Positions 1 through 7,583 of a DNA stretch of 17,360 nucleotides are shown piece by piece (the stretch's first letter is position 1; every line of letters starts with the position of its first letter). The notes beneath the pieces are model-generated. The model worked only from the letters and a program-made list of their open reading frames with translations. It was not told the DNA's origin and made no database searches. The stretch is from Fimiplasma intestinipullorum. GTDB lineage: Bacteria > Bacillota_I > Bacilli_A > Erysipelotrichales > Coprobacillaceae. The DNA is taken from assembly GCA_018715065.1 (NCBI GenBank), contig DVMJ01000075.1, forward strand, positions 1 to 17,360, given 5' to 3'. Made by a program: the position numbers and the translations under genes.

Positions 1-922
1 CTTTATCTTTTGCGATAATAATGCCTTTTCTTTCAAATTCACGCATTTTATAAGATGGGTAAAAGCCTCGGCACATGACACCTGAAAAGAAATAGATCTT
101 ATTCATTTCCTCTGCGGATAAAATGACATCTTTAGGATCACACGAATACGCGTACATTGGCGCATATGCAATCATGCACCCAATTTGAAAATTGTTGTTT
201 ATTTCATGCCCGAAAATCACTGCCTTAGCAATGGCAACAAACATATGATGAATCGATTGCATGTGTACCTTGACACTATCTGTGGTGACGCCTCCTCCTA
301 AATAAGGTGAATTTGCATTAACGTTGTTCTCATTAAAGGTCATCCAGTATTTGACTTTATTTTTGTATCTATTAAAATAACCTGACAATATTTCATAAAA
401 CAATCGATCGTTCTGCGGTCAGCCCATCCATTCCATTTGTTTACTAAAGCTAATGGCGTTTCATAATGAGAGATGGTCACTATGGGTTGAATCTTATAAT
501 TTAATAACTCATCAAATATAGCATCATAGAATTTTAAACCTTCTTCATTCGGTTGATCATCATCACCATTCGGGAAAATTCTTGACCATGAGATTGACAT
601 CCGATAGCCGTTAAAACCCATCTCTGCAAATAGCTTGATATCTTCTTTAAATTGTCCATAAAAATCAATGCCTTCATGATTAGGATAATTTTCTTCATCA
701 AAAGGCACGAGTATGGCATCTTCAGGCAAAGTAAACATTCCTAAAAATGGATGAGATTGTTTTTGATCATGACTGAGATAAGTTAGTTTTCTTTCATTTG
801 TCTTGGTTCCAGCAGTTACAACATCCATTATGCTCAATCCTCTTCCACTTTTGTTATATCCACTTTCGCACTGATTGGCAGCTGTTGCACCACCCCGTAA
901 AAAAATCAGGTAATTGATTCAT
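1..922 (-). pseudogene. GH1 6-phospho-beta-glucosidase, frameshifted and cut by window edge
   Basis: Glycoside hydrolase family 1 enzymes of this type hydrolyse PTS-imported phospho-beta-glucosides in the cytoplasm. Three consecutive pieces on the minus strand read as one GH1 protein in different frames. Piece one starts at ATG 922-920 behind AAGGAGG (931-937) and gives MNQLPDF. After a run of seven T (899-905) the frame changes and continues GGATAANQCESGYNKSGRG, SIMDVVTAGTK and YRMSISWSRIFPNG. Near 374-377 one T seems lost; the frame changes again and continues NRYKNKVKYWMTFNENNVN (the acid/base Glu region, usually TFNEIN or TFNEPN), then an HMQSIHHMFVAIAKA helix, CMIAYAPMYAYSCDP and YFFSGVMCRGFYPSY. 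About 300 of the usual 470-480 residues lie in the window; the nucleophile region would lie beyond base 1. The normally conserved Trp of FLWGGATAA is Arg here, so this looks like real decay rather than only sequencing error. No PTS gene is visible. Confidence 0.88.
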
Positions 923-955
923 TCGCACTTCCTCCTTTTCTTTTTTGAATTCTAA

Positions 956-970
956 TACTAATATATAGTA
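956..970. promoter_or_regulatory. 15-bp palindrome, possible operator between divergent genes
   Basis: TACTAATATATAGTA has perfect 5-bp arms (TACTA/TAGTA) around a 5-bp AT centre. It sits 34 bp upstream of the GH1 start on one side and 27 bp upstream of the plus-strand stub on the other. This is where a local repressor such as GntR/UTRA would be expected in a beta-glucoside locus. The binding protein is inferred, not seen. Confidence 0.4.
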
Positions 971-996
971 AGCAAATCAATGAGGAGTCTTGTTTT

Positions 997-1041
997 ATGC
1001 CAAAAAAATATGAAATTTTAACCACTCAAGCCAATGTTTAA
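997..1041 (+). pseudogene. Short ORF stub, possible remnant of a GntR-type regulator
   Basis: ATG at 997 follows a good Shine-Dalgarno (GAGGAG, 982-987, 9-nt spacing) and encodes only MPKKYEILTTQANV before TAA. The first six residues resemble the usual N-terminus of GntR/UTRA regulators that sit divergently from GH1/PTS genes, and the position fits. Nothing recognisable follows in any frame, so this would be a deletion remnant. The similarity covers very few residues, so the call is tentative; it could equally be a chance ORF. Confidence 0.25.
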
Positions 1042-1146
1042 AAATAAATCCATTTCATCCTTTGATGATATCAACCATTGTATTTATAAAAAAAGAATAA
1101 AGTATGTTCTATTTTGGGATTATTGGTATCGACTTCGTGTGCTATA

Positions 1147-1155
1147 TGCTATAAT
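1147..1155 (+). promoter_or_regulatory. Extended -10 promoter of the ABC transporter operon
   Basis: TGCTATAAT is a perfect extended -10 element (TGn plus TATAAT at 1150-1155). The -35 is poor (TCGACT at 1129-1134 with a 15-bp spacer), which is tolerated at extended -10 promoters. Transcription would start near 1162, leaving about 108 nt of leader before the ATPase start. Confidence 0.65.
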
Positions 1156-1269
1156 GATCACAAGTAAAAAAGAAAACCTAATGAGCGTCTACACTCTATG
1201 CAGTACCCTACAAGGATATACTGGATGACATGGATGGGGTTTATTCGAGATTTTTATAAGGAGCAGACT

Positions 1270-1965
1270 ATGAAAAAACTGGTGATTGAACATTTAAAAA
1301 AGACATTTGATCAAAAAGTTGTTTTAGAAGATATCGATTATACATTTACAGAAGGGAAGATCTATGGTCTTTTAGGGCGTAATGGATCGGGTAAGACAAC
1401 CCTATTTAACTGTTTGAATGAAGATTTAAATATCGATGACGGCAAATATTCCTTTTGGCAGGATGAAACCGAATATCCTTTATCTGAGCATTTGGGTTAT
1501 GTCCTTTCTGTTCCGGTGGTTCCTGATTTTCTGACAGGTCGTGAATTTCTCAAATTCTTTATAGACATCAATAAAACCAAACTAAAAGAAATACACCCCT
1601 TAGACCATTATTTTGAGCTGATGCATATCGATCAAGAAGATCGTGACAAATTAATCAAAGATTATTCTTTAGGAATGAAAAATAAGATGCAGATGCTGAT
1701 CAATATCATTGCCGATCCGGATGTTCTGTTGCTCGATGAGCCATTGACATCTCTGGATGTCGTCGTCGCTCAGGAAATGGAAGAGCTGTTAAGACAGATC
1801 AAGCAGGAACGCATCCTGATTCTCTCGACTCATATTATGGAACTTGCCCTTAATCTTTGCGATGATATCGTCATTCTAAATCATGGTCGTCTCTCGTCTA
1901 TCCCTGCTTGCATAGATAAGGAAGTCTTAAAGCAAAACATTATCGCTAAGCTGAAGGAGGAGTAA
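1270..1965 (+). CDS. ABC transporter ATP-binding protein
   Basis: A 231-residue nucleotide-binding subunit that would power the membrane protein encoded just downstream. Walker A is GRNGSGKT (36-43), the signature is the degenerate YSLGMK (132-137) found in many ABC-2 type exporters, Walker B is VLLLDEP (152-158) with catalytic Glu157, the D-loop SLD follows at 161-163, and the switch His is H188 in STH. The usual Q-loop glutamine is not obvious in the 76-90 region. The start at 1270 is chosen because AAGGAG (1258-1263) lies 6 nt upstream; an in-frame ATG at 1198 would add 24 residues of non-homologous leader. The stop is separated from the permease start by one base, and the permease Shine-Dalgarno (1954-1962) lies inside this gene, so the two are translationally linked. 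Substrate unknown; export of a peptide, drug or lipid is the usual role of such pairs. Confidence 0.93.
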   Translation: MKKLVIEHLKKTFDQKVVLEDIDYTFTEGKIYGLLGRNGSGKTTLFNCLNEDLNIDDGKYSFWQDETEYPLSEHLGYVLSVPVVPDFLTGREFLKFFIDINKTKLKEIHPLDHYFELMHIDQEDRDKLIKDYSLGMKNKMQMLINIIADPDVLLLDEPLTSLDVVVAQEMEELLRQIKQERILILSTHIMELALNLCDDIVILNHGRLSSIPACIDKEVLKQNIIAKLKEE

Positions 1966-1966
1966 T

Positions 1967-3538
1967 ATGTGGACAACCTTTATGTTAAGCTATCATCTGA
2001 AAATGACCTATCGCATCAACACCATCCTCTATGTACTGCAGCATTTTCCTTTGATCCGCCGTTTTTTTCCGAATCGGCTTTATGGCTTCAAATGGCTTAA
2101 GGTTCTGGCATTCATTGTCAGTTTATTGATGGAACTGATTGGGGTTCTGTTTGGTTCCTGGCTTTATGTTTGGATGCTGGTCACTTTGGTTAGCGCGATC
2201 CCGTTTGCACCACCAGCCTCTCTGATGCTTCATCTATTCATCTTCTTATCACTGATTGGAGGCATCATCAATACCCCACTCTTCCAGGCCGATATCAATA
2301 GTTATTATGCAATCATCCTGCTGAAGATGGACCCTAGAAAACGGACCCTTTCAGAGTTTCTCTATTACACACTGACGCGATTTATAGCACTACTCACAGC
2401 GTTAACCTTCATAGCCAGCTCATTGAAACTCCCTATCTATCTCTTGGGGTTGCTGCCATGCCTCATGTTAGCCACAAAATTCACTTTCGGCTATCTCAGT
2501 GCCGCATACCACCAGCAGAATCAGATTTCCTGGCGGGAACAGCTGCCTTTTGCCCTTCAGATGTTATTGCTGATCGGGTTGCTGGCAGGCGCTCTTGTCC
2601 CATGTTTTCTGGGGTGTCCACTTCCTTATGCTGTTTCTTTGCCTCTGTCAGGCCTAATGATCCTACTAGGTGCTTATCACTTTAAAAAGCTTTGGTACTT
2701 TCAAAATTTCCTTACCATCCTTAAACCGGCCCTCACCAATAATGCTCGGCTGTTCACCAATAAAAATCGCTTCTTAAAAGAAAACGTATCAAAACAAATT
2801 ACTTTTGACCGTCAACAAACCAGCAGCAAACAAGGGTTTGCTTATCTGCATGAGCTTTTTGTCAAACGTCATTCGAAGATATTAAAGAGCAGTGCACACC
2901 GCCTTTCCCTCGTTCTGAGCATTGTCTTTACCTGCCTGATTTTGTTAACTTTCCTGTTACAGCAATTTTACTCCAATAATTATGGTCCGGTCTATTGGCA
3001 GGCGCTCTCAGCACTTCCTTTTATGATGTATCTGGTCAATCGTGGCCCGCGCTACACCCAGGCGCTCTTCTTTAATTGTGATGTCGCCCTTTTAAATTAT
3101 CGAATCTATCGTCGGCCTGAAGTTATCTTAGGTATGTTTAAACAGCGTCTGAAAACGCTCATGCTGTTGAATCTGGAAATTGCCCTGGTCATCAGTTATG
3201 GCTGTTTAGGTACGCTTTATGTGCTCAGTCCGAATCAGACGCTCCTTACCTACTGTTTAGTAGGCTTGCTGCCCATTGGATTAGCTGTCTTTTTCTCAAT
3301 GCATGATCTCGTTTTGTATTACTTGCTGCAACCTTACAACGCAAAAACGGAGGTAAAGAGCGGCCTCTATTCTTTACTTCGTCAGCTGACCTATCTTTTA
3401 TGTCTTTTTCTGATGAACCTGGATGTCCCCCTCAACCTCTATGGCAGTGCCTTGCTTGGATTCTGCTTTATATATGCCCTCATCAGTTTAATTCTCGTTT
3501 ATCATTTTTCCCCGCGAACCTTCAAATTGCGTATTTAA
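1967..3538 (+). CDS. ABC transporter permease, multi-spanning membrane protein
   Basis: A 523-residue, very hydrophobic protein, presumably the transmembrane partner of the ATPase whose stop lies one base upstream. About ten hydrophobic stretches are visible: several between residues 45 and 115, more from 130 to 240, a polar basic stretch around 255-310 rich in Lys, Arg and Gln, then further membrane segments to the C-terminus. This layout of two membrane blocks around a cytoplasmic loop fits a large ABC-2/ABC exporter permease in which one gene supplies all membrane spans. AAGGAGGAG (1954-1962) precedes ATG 1967. I recognise no substrate-specific motif and give no symbol. The coding strand is richer in G+C than the GH1 remnant to its left. 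A terminator follows within 5 bp. Confidence 0.8.
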   Translation: MWTTFMLSYHLKMTYRINTILYVLQHFPLIRRFFPNRLYGFKWLKVLAFIVSLLMELIGVLFGSWLYVWMLVTLVSAIPFAPPASLMLHLFIFLSLIGGIINTPLFQADINSYYAIILLKMDPRKRTLSEFLYYTLTRFIALLTALTFIASSLKLPIYLLGLLPCLMLATKFTFGYLSAAYHQQNQISWREQLPFALQMLLLIGLLAGALVPCFLGCPLPYAVSLPLSGLMILLGAYHFKKLWYFQNFLTILKPALTNNARLFTNKNRFLKENVSKQITFDRQQTSSKQGFAYLHELFVKRHSKILKSSAHRLSLVLSIVFTCLILLTFLLQQFYSNNYGPVYWQALSALPFMMYLVNRGPRYTQALFFNCDVALLNYRIYRRPEVILGMFKQRLKTLMLLNLEIALVISYGCLGTLYVLSPNQTLLTYCLVGLLPIGLAVFFSMHDLVLYYLLQPYNAKTEVKSGLYSLLRQLTYLLCLFLMNLDVPLNLYGSALLGFCFIYALISLILVYHFSPRTFKLRI

Positions 3539-3540
3539 AA

Positions 3541-3561
3541 GGAGCTCGAAAGCTCCTTTTT
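3541..3561. terminator. Bidirectional intrinsic terminator, ABC operon / MATE gene
   Basis: GGAGCT-CGAA-AGCTCC is a perfect 6-bp stem with a CGAA loop (3541-3556) followed by TTTTT; AAAA precedes it, giving a T-tract on the other strand. It lies between two convergent genes and can serve both. Confidence 0.88.
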
Positions 3562-3565
3562 ATGT

Positions 3566-4963
3566 TTAGTCGATAACCTGGAAATTCTGCCATTTCTTTG
3601 AATAATAACGGGTGATAGTCAGCAAAGCTTTAACCCCCCAGTCAATCGCCATCGCTAAAGCAATACCGATGACTCCCATGTTCAGCCATAGACCTAAAAT
3701 GATTGAAAAGATAACGCGGACAACAACGGTTGAGAAAATGGCTGAGAACATGGTATAACGAATATCTCCAGCTGCTCTTAAACCATTGGATAAAGAGAAA
3801 GCAGTCGGACAGAACAAAGCATTAAAAACATTGTGAATGATGACCAAGATGATGACCAGCTGTTTTCCTTCCTGACTTAAACTGTAGAACTGTAAGAGGA
3901 AAGGTGTAAGTAAGAAGAAGACAAAATTCCAGATGACCGAACCTAGATAAGTCATTTTCAATAGCTTGATCATGTAATAATCAGCGCCTTCTTTATCACC
4001 AGCACCCATGTATTGTCCGATGACGGTGACAAAAGCAGGTCCCATGGCTGTCGCGAATAAAGCAGACATCGACCAAAAGCTTTGGGCAATCCCATTGGCA
4101 GCAATCTGCACCGTACCAAACAACGCAACGATAGAACTCAAAGCAACCTTAGAAATCTGAAACAGACCATTTTCAATACTATTTGGGATCGCGATTCGGA
4201 AGATACGTTTGACCATATTCCAGTTCCAGCTCAACACATGCTTGATCTCGACATAGATCATCTGATCTTTTTTCATGGATAAGACCATCATTACCACTGC
4301 AGCAAAAATACGTGAAATGAGAGAAGGATATGCCACACCTGCGACTCCCGCATGTAAGATAAAAACACCAATGTAGTTACCGACCACATTGATAATATTC
4401 ATAATGATTGAGATATTCATAATCGCCTTGGTCTTTCCCATGCTCCGATAAAGGCCGGCACAGCCATTATATAAGGCTAAAAAAGGAAAGGACATGGCAG
4501 AAATATACAGATAAGTCATTCCTGCATCAAAAACGGAGGTCTCGACACGACCAAAGATCAGATTAAAGATATTTTCACCGAAAACAAAGATCCCTGCTGT
4601 CAAAATAACAGAAATAAGCAAGATCAGCAAGACAAGCTGACTGGCTGCGAGATTTCCATTTTTGCGATCCTCACTGCCTACATACTGACTGGCGACAATC
4701 GCACCACCACTGGCCAGAGCCGTAAAGATCATAATGAAGACATTATTGAGCTGATTGACAAGTGAGACACCTGAAACAGCGGCTTCTCCGGCATAACTGA
4801 TCATCAGCGTATCGGCAATACCGACCAAAAGAGCTAGAAATTGCTCGATAATGATCGGGATGATCAGTGCGATCAATGCCTGATTTGAAAAGCGTTGTCT
4901 TGAAACTGGAATCTGTTTTTTAGGTTCCAGCAGACGATTAAATGACATAACAAATTGATTCAT
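3566..4963 (-). CDS. MATE family multidrug / cation efflux transporter
   Basis: A 465-residue inner-membrane antiporter expected to export cationic drugs or metabolites using a Na+ or H+ gradient. About 12 hydrophobic segments fall in two similar halves. Family-typical stretches include PIIIEQFLALLVGIADTLMI (first helix), VSLVNQLNNVFIMIFTALASG and ASQYVGSEDR in the first half, and the equivalent SMSALFATAMGPAFVTVIGQ with QYMGAGDKEGADYY in the second. Length is normal for the family. The start at 4963 is preceded by GGGAG about 10 nt upstream; Met6 is an alternative. The promoter (4997-5027) has a MerR-type 19-bp spacer with a dyad, so expression may be induced by a ligand or stress sensed by an unlinked MerR regulator. 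Transcript ends at 3541-3561. Which MATE subfamily (MepA-like or DinF-like) I cannot say. Confidence 0.93.
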   Translation of the reverse strand: MNQFVMSFNRLLEPKKQIPVSRQRFSNQALIALIIPIIIEQFLALLVGIADTLMISYAGEAAVSGVSLVNQLNNVFIMIFTALASGGAIVASQYVGSEDRKNGNLAASQLVLLILLISVILTAGIFVFGENIFNLIFGRVETSVFDAGMTYLYISAMSFPFLALYNGCAGLYRSMGKTKAIMNISIIMNIINVVGNYIGVFILHAGVAGVAYPSLISRIFAAVVMMVLSMKKDQMIYVEIKHVLSWNWNMVKRIFRIAIPNSIENGLFQISKVALSSIVALFGTVQIAANGIAQSFWSMSALFATAMGPAFVTVIGQYMGAGDKEGADYYMIKLLKMTYLGSVIWNFVFFLLTPFLLQFYSLSQEGKQLVIILVIIHNVFNALFCPTAFSLSNGLRAAGDIRYTMFSAIFSTVVVRVIFSIILGLWLNMGVIGIALAMAIDWGVKALLTITRYYSKKWQNFQVID

Positions 4964-4996
4964 TGATTTCCACTCCCGTTTCTTTATTTCAACTCT

Positions 4997-5027
4997 ATTT
5001 TAATCCTTTGAGTTAGCTCCAAGTCAA
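4997..5027 (-). promoter_or_regulatory. MerR-type promoter of the MATE gene with 19-bp spacer and internal dyad
   Basis: On the minus strand TTGACT (5027-5022) and TAAAAT (5002-4997) are separated by exactly 19 bp instead of 17. The spacer carries an imperfect 18-bp dyad (5006-5023; minus strand CTTGGAGCTAACTCAAAG) with 14 of 18 positions symmetric. Over-long spacers filled by such dyads are the known signature of MerR-family activators, which twist the DNA to align -35 and -10. Confidence 0.75.
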
Positions 5028-5092
5028 GTCTTTCAAATAACTTTTTGACATTTTAATAAATCAGTCAGAATTTCGTTTTATCGATAATTTAA

Positions 5093-5125
5093 TTGACATT
5101 TTTTCGTTTTGTGGTAATGTATACT
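5093..5125 (+). promoter_or_regulatory. Sigma-A promoter of the M28 peptidase gene
   Basis: A perfect -35 TTGACA (5093-5098) is followed by two possible -10 hexamers: TAATGT (5115-5120, 16-bp spacer, with an upstream TGG extended element) or TATACT (5120-5125, 21-bp spacer). The first fits spacing better. Transcription would start about 20-30 nt before the start codon. Confidence 0.65.
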
Positions 5126-5152
5126 TATATATTAAATAAGGAGGCAAATGAT

Positions 5153-6415
5153 ATGGATAAAAATCGTGCATTCGAAGTGCTTCAGCGCCTCGCTTTTGAA
5201 CGCGTTTCAGGCACAGAGAAGGAGCTTGAAGCAGCCAAGCTGATTTTAGAGGAATGTGAAAAAGCAGGCGTCTTGGTGACTATTGAACCTTTTGAAATCG
5301 ACCAGCCAAAGGTCTATGAAGCAAGCATAGCAGTTACCCAACCTGTTCAGGAGACCTTTTATTGCACTGGCTTAGGTAAAAGCGGGCAAACCCCTGCCGA
5401 AGGAATCACGGCTCCTCTGGTTTACATTCATGATGGAGATGATGAAGATATTACCGATGTGAAAGGCAAAATTTGTCTTTCTACGGGTGGTATGAGCAGC
5501 GATCTCAGAAAGAAGTTAGTCGCACGTGGAGCAGTTGGTTATATTACAACTTGGGGTGGGTTCTATGATGATGAGATCATGAAAACACAGGTCCCTCATC
5601 GTACAGCTGTGGTTGCGAAAGATGATGACAGCAATTTTCCTGGTGTATTAATGAATCTTGCTACTGCTGAAAAGCTTTTGAAGACGCAACCCACAGTAGT
5701 AAAAATGGTCTTACGTCAGGATGCCACTGCCAAAGGAGAATCACGTAATGTCATTGCGACCATTGAGGGAACGGATTTGAAAGAAGAACAGGTTGTCTTT
5801 TCAGCCCATTATGATTCTGTAGAATTTTCCAGCGGGGCTTGGGATAATGGCACGGGTTCGATCACCATCATGGAACTCATGCATTATTTTAAAGCACATC
5901 AGCCTCGTCGTACAGTTAAGTTTGTTTGGTGCGGCAGTGAAGAAATTGGTCTCTTAGGATCTTATGATTACTGTGAAAAACACCCTGAAGAGATTAAAAA
6001 GACAATTCTTAATATTAACTTCGATATGACCGGCGTACTCATGGGCGGCGACATGGTCTTCGGTTCAGTCGATCGCAGCATCGTCGATCGGGTCCTCTAT
6101 TTAGGAAAAGTGAAGGGACATGCTTTCAAATCGCATATGGGACTTGCATCTACTGACTCAACCAGCTTTGCCTTGCATGATGTCCCAAGCATGTCGTTTG
6201 GTACCCGCACTCCGCGCGGTGGTGCTGAAATTCATAGTCGCCGAGATACGATGGAGCATCTTGACCCAGATACGTTTATTCGTCTATGCGAATTCGTGGC
6301 AGATTTTGCTTCAGAAATCATTAATAGTTCCGTTAACGTCGTGCCTGCCACACTTCCTAAAGAAGTCCTGGATCAAAAAGAAGCCATGATCAAACGCTTA
6401 GGCTTTGATCGCTAA
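5153..6415 (+). CDS. M28 family metallopeptidase (aminopeptidase-like) with PA-type insert
   Basis: A 420-residue zinc-dependent exopeptidase-like enzyme. The M28 metal and catalytic residues are all present: H219 in SAHYDS, D231 in AWDNGTG (bridging), E263/E264 in CGSEEIGLLGS (catalytic base and ligand), D291 in NINFDMTG, and H361 in EIHSRRDT. Residues about 85-185 (APLVYIHDGD, VKGKICLS, ARGAVGYITT) look like a protease-associated (PA) domain placed before the catalytic core, as in many M28 members. There is no signal peptide or membrane segment, so it probably acts in the cytoplasm on peptides. The start is set by AAGGAGG (5138-5144), 8 nt before ATG 5153; an upstream extension would run through the promoter. 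It is monocistronic, divergent from the MATE gene, with its own terminator 1 bp past the stop. Substrate preference cannot be read from the sequence. Confidence 0.92.
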   Translation: MDKNRAFEVLQRLAFERVSGTEKELEAAKLILEECEKAGVLVTIEPFEIDQPKVYEASIAVTQPVQETFYCTGLGKSGQTPAEGITAPLVYIHDGDDEDITDVKGKICLSTGGMSSDLRKKLVARGAVGYITTWGGFYDDEIMKTQVPHRTAVVAKDDDSNFPGVLMNLATAEKLLKTQPTVVKMVLRQDATAKGESRNVIATIEGTDLKEEQVVFSAHYDSVEFSSGAWDNGTGSITIMELMHYFKAHQPRRTVKFVWCGSEEIGLLGSYDYCEKHPEEIKKTILNINFDMTGVLMGGDMVFGSVDRSIVDRVLYLGKVKGHAFKSHMGLASTDSTSFALHDVPSMSFGTRTPRGGAEIHSRRDTMEHLDPDTFIRLCEFVADFASEIINSSVNVVPATLPKEVLDQKEAMIKRLGFDR

Positions 6416-6442
6416 AGAGTGAACGTTGATTCACTCTTTTTT
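6416..6442 (+). terminator. Intrinsic terminator of the M28 peptidase gene
   Basis: AGAGTGAA (6416-6423) pairs perfectly with TTCACTCT (6430-6437) around a 6-nt loop, followed by six T ending at 6442. Confidence 0.88.
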
Positions 6443-6530
6443 GACGATGTTTGATCGACCGTGATCATCTATTCTCCAGCTTTTTGCTTATGTGCTTTCA
6501 TCTATGTCAATAAAATCTATCTTAGTAAAT

Positions 6531-6566
6531 AAAAACAGCGGTCAATGATCATTAACCGCTGTTTTT
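6531..6566. terminator. Intrinsic terminator of the alpha/beta hydrolase gene (bidirectional shape)
   Basis: AAAAACAGCGGT (6531-6542) and ACCGCTGTTTTT (6555-6566) form a perfect 12-bp inverted repeat. On the minus strand it lies 9 bp past the hydrolase stop and ends in five T. The plus strand has the same T-tract, so it can also back up the peptidase terminator. The 88 bp between the two terminators contain nothing I recognise. Confidence 0.87.
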
Positions 6567-6574
6567 GGTCCTAT

Positions 6575-7327
6575 CTAACGCTTGAAAAAGTCTGTAATGA
6601 CTTGACAAGAGCGTTCGGCATTGGTCAAAATCGAAGGATGACCTCCTGATTCAAAAAGATGAATCATGCCATGAGGAACAAGCTGTTTCATTTCTGTATA
6701 TTCTTCCAGCATATTTTGGCGACACATATCATCCTCTAAACTGCCCATAAAAAGTATAGGAACACCTAACGTTTCTAACGGCTGGCAGAATAAAGAAATT
6801 CTATCGGTAGCACATTGAAGCAGTGCCTGGGTATTCAGATCCACGACCGTTTCCCAGTCATCACCCTGACACCATTCATAAAATTGTCTTGCATAAAGAT
6901 CATGCTTTGCCATTTCTCTTTCCTGTAAAAGGTTGTTCGCAAAGTTTTCATTCAGACTTCTGCCATCAAAACTATCAGCAACCACCTTAGAAATGAGATC
7001 TGGACGTTTTAACGCTGTGTTGATTGCTACCCAGGCACCACCACTCGTTCCTAAGAGGTGGACTTGCGCTAGCTGTAAATGTTCAATAAGTGCGATCACT
7101 TGTTCAGCCTGAGTTATCCAGAGATTTTCAGGAAATGCCAAGACCCTGTCTGATCGTCCATTCCCTAAGAAGTCCATCAGAATAACGCGAAAGTTTTCTT
7201 GATACAACGGTAATATGAACTCAAACATCACAGATGAAGCCGTGTCACCATGCAGCATGATCAGCGGGGTCCCAACACCGGCTTCCTTATAAAAGATCTT
7301 ATTTGATTGATAATGAAAATATGCCAT
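6575..7327 (-). CDS. Alpha/beta hydrolase fold protein
   Basis: A 250-residue serine hydrolase of the alpha/beta fold, likely an esterase or a C-C or carboxylic-ester hydrolase; the substrate is unknown. The triad is visible: nucleophile S95 in the elbow LLGTSGGAW, acid D199 or D200 in FMGSLEDD, and H230 in ESGGHPS. The oxyanion-hole HG is H27-G28 in IMLHGDTAS, and DFLGNGRSD (52-60) is the usual strand-4 loop. The start at 7327 (MAYFHYQ) is chosen because TAGGAGG sits 6 nt upstream on the minus strand; an upstream in-frame ATG at 7345 would add six residues and has no such site. There is no signal peptide, so it is cytoplasmic. It is monocistronic, with a leader of about 110 nt containing a 9-bp hairpin. 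Confidence 0.9.
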   Translation of the reverse strand: MAYFHYQSNKIFYKEAGVGTPLIMLHGDTASSVMFEFILPLYQENFRVILMDFLGNGRSDRVLAFPENLWITQAEQVIALIEHLQLAQVHLLGTSGGAWVAINTALKRPDLISKVVADSFDGRSLNENFANNLLQEREMAKHDLYARQFYEWCQGDDWETVVDLNTQALLQCATDRISLFCQPLETLGVPILFMGSLEDDMCRQNMLEEYTEMKQLVPHGMIHLFESGGHPSILTNAERSCQVITDFFKR

Positions 7328-7362
7328 TATTAGCCTCCTAATCATTCCTTGTTTGACTGATC

Positions 7363-7394
7363 AGCAAGGCGCAATAATCAAGATCCACCTTGCT
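7363..7394 (-). promoter_or_regulatory. Leader hairpin upstream of the alpha/beta hydrolase gene
   Basis: AGCAAGGCG (7363-7371) and CACCTTGCT (7386-7394) form a 9-bp stem (one G-U pair in the RNA) in the 5' leader. On the minus strand the leader also carries AGGAGGGAGG followed by an 8-codon ORF (MGIFVSLL) that ends right at the hairpin. The arrangement resembles a translated leader, but no T-tract follows the stem, so it is not a classical attenuator. Confidence 0.35.
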
Positions 7395-7452
7395 ATAACA
7401 AGCTGACAAAGATTCCCATAGAGCCGTCCTCCCTCCTGCTTATGCTATTTTT

Positions 7453-7481
7453 ATTATATCTCACTAAAAAATAAAAAGACA
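7453..7481 (-). promoter_or_regulatory. Probable promoter of the alpha/beta hydrolase gene
   Basis: A perfect -10 TATAAT lies on the minus strand (7458-7453). The hexamer 17 bp upstream is TGTCTT (7481-7476), a weak -35. The segment from here to the start codon is an unusually G-rich and then structured leader of about 120 nt. Confidence 0.5.
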
Positions 7482-7553
7482 GCTTATTTCTTATCTATTC
7501 CTGTTTGCCTAAAACGGACAGCTTTCTCAAAATATCTAAAAGTAAACAGTATC

Positions 7554-7583
7554 AAAAAAGCTTCTGTTGTTTTCACAGAAGCT
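7554..7583 (-). terminator. Intrinsic terminator overlapping the acetyltransferase stop codon
   Basis: On the minus strand AGCTTCTGT (7583-7575) pairs with ACAGAAGCT (7567-7559) around a 7-nt loop, followed by six T (7559-7554). The stem begins within the stop codon of the acetyltransferase gene. Confidence 0.88.

Larger units (their letters stand above)
923..1269. other. Intergenic region between the GH1 pseudogene and the ABC operon
   Basis: This stretch holds no intact gene. It contains the GH1 Shine-Dalgarno (931-937), an AT-rich palindrome (956-970), a 14-codon open stub (997-1041), an extended -10 promoter (1147-1155) and about 100 nt of 5' leader for the ABC operon. Within the leader, CAGTA at 1201-1205 pairs with TACTG at 1219-1223, with CC/GG inside, giving a short hairpin. 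I recognise no known riboswitch class in it. The reading frame open from 1034 to 1228 lacks a Shine-Dalgarno and spans the promoter, so I do not call it a gene. Confidence 0.6.

Noticed and set aside
1201..1223. Known riboswitch in the ABC leader
   Set aside because: None of the conserved cores I know (TPP, SAM, purine, preQ1, guanidine, fluoride, c-di-GMP) is recognisable; only a short hairpin is present.
1034..1228. 64-residue plus-strand reading frame
   Set aside because: It lacks a Shine-Dalgarno and runs across the extended -10 promoter of the ABC operon.
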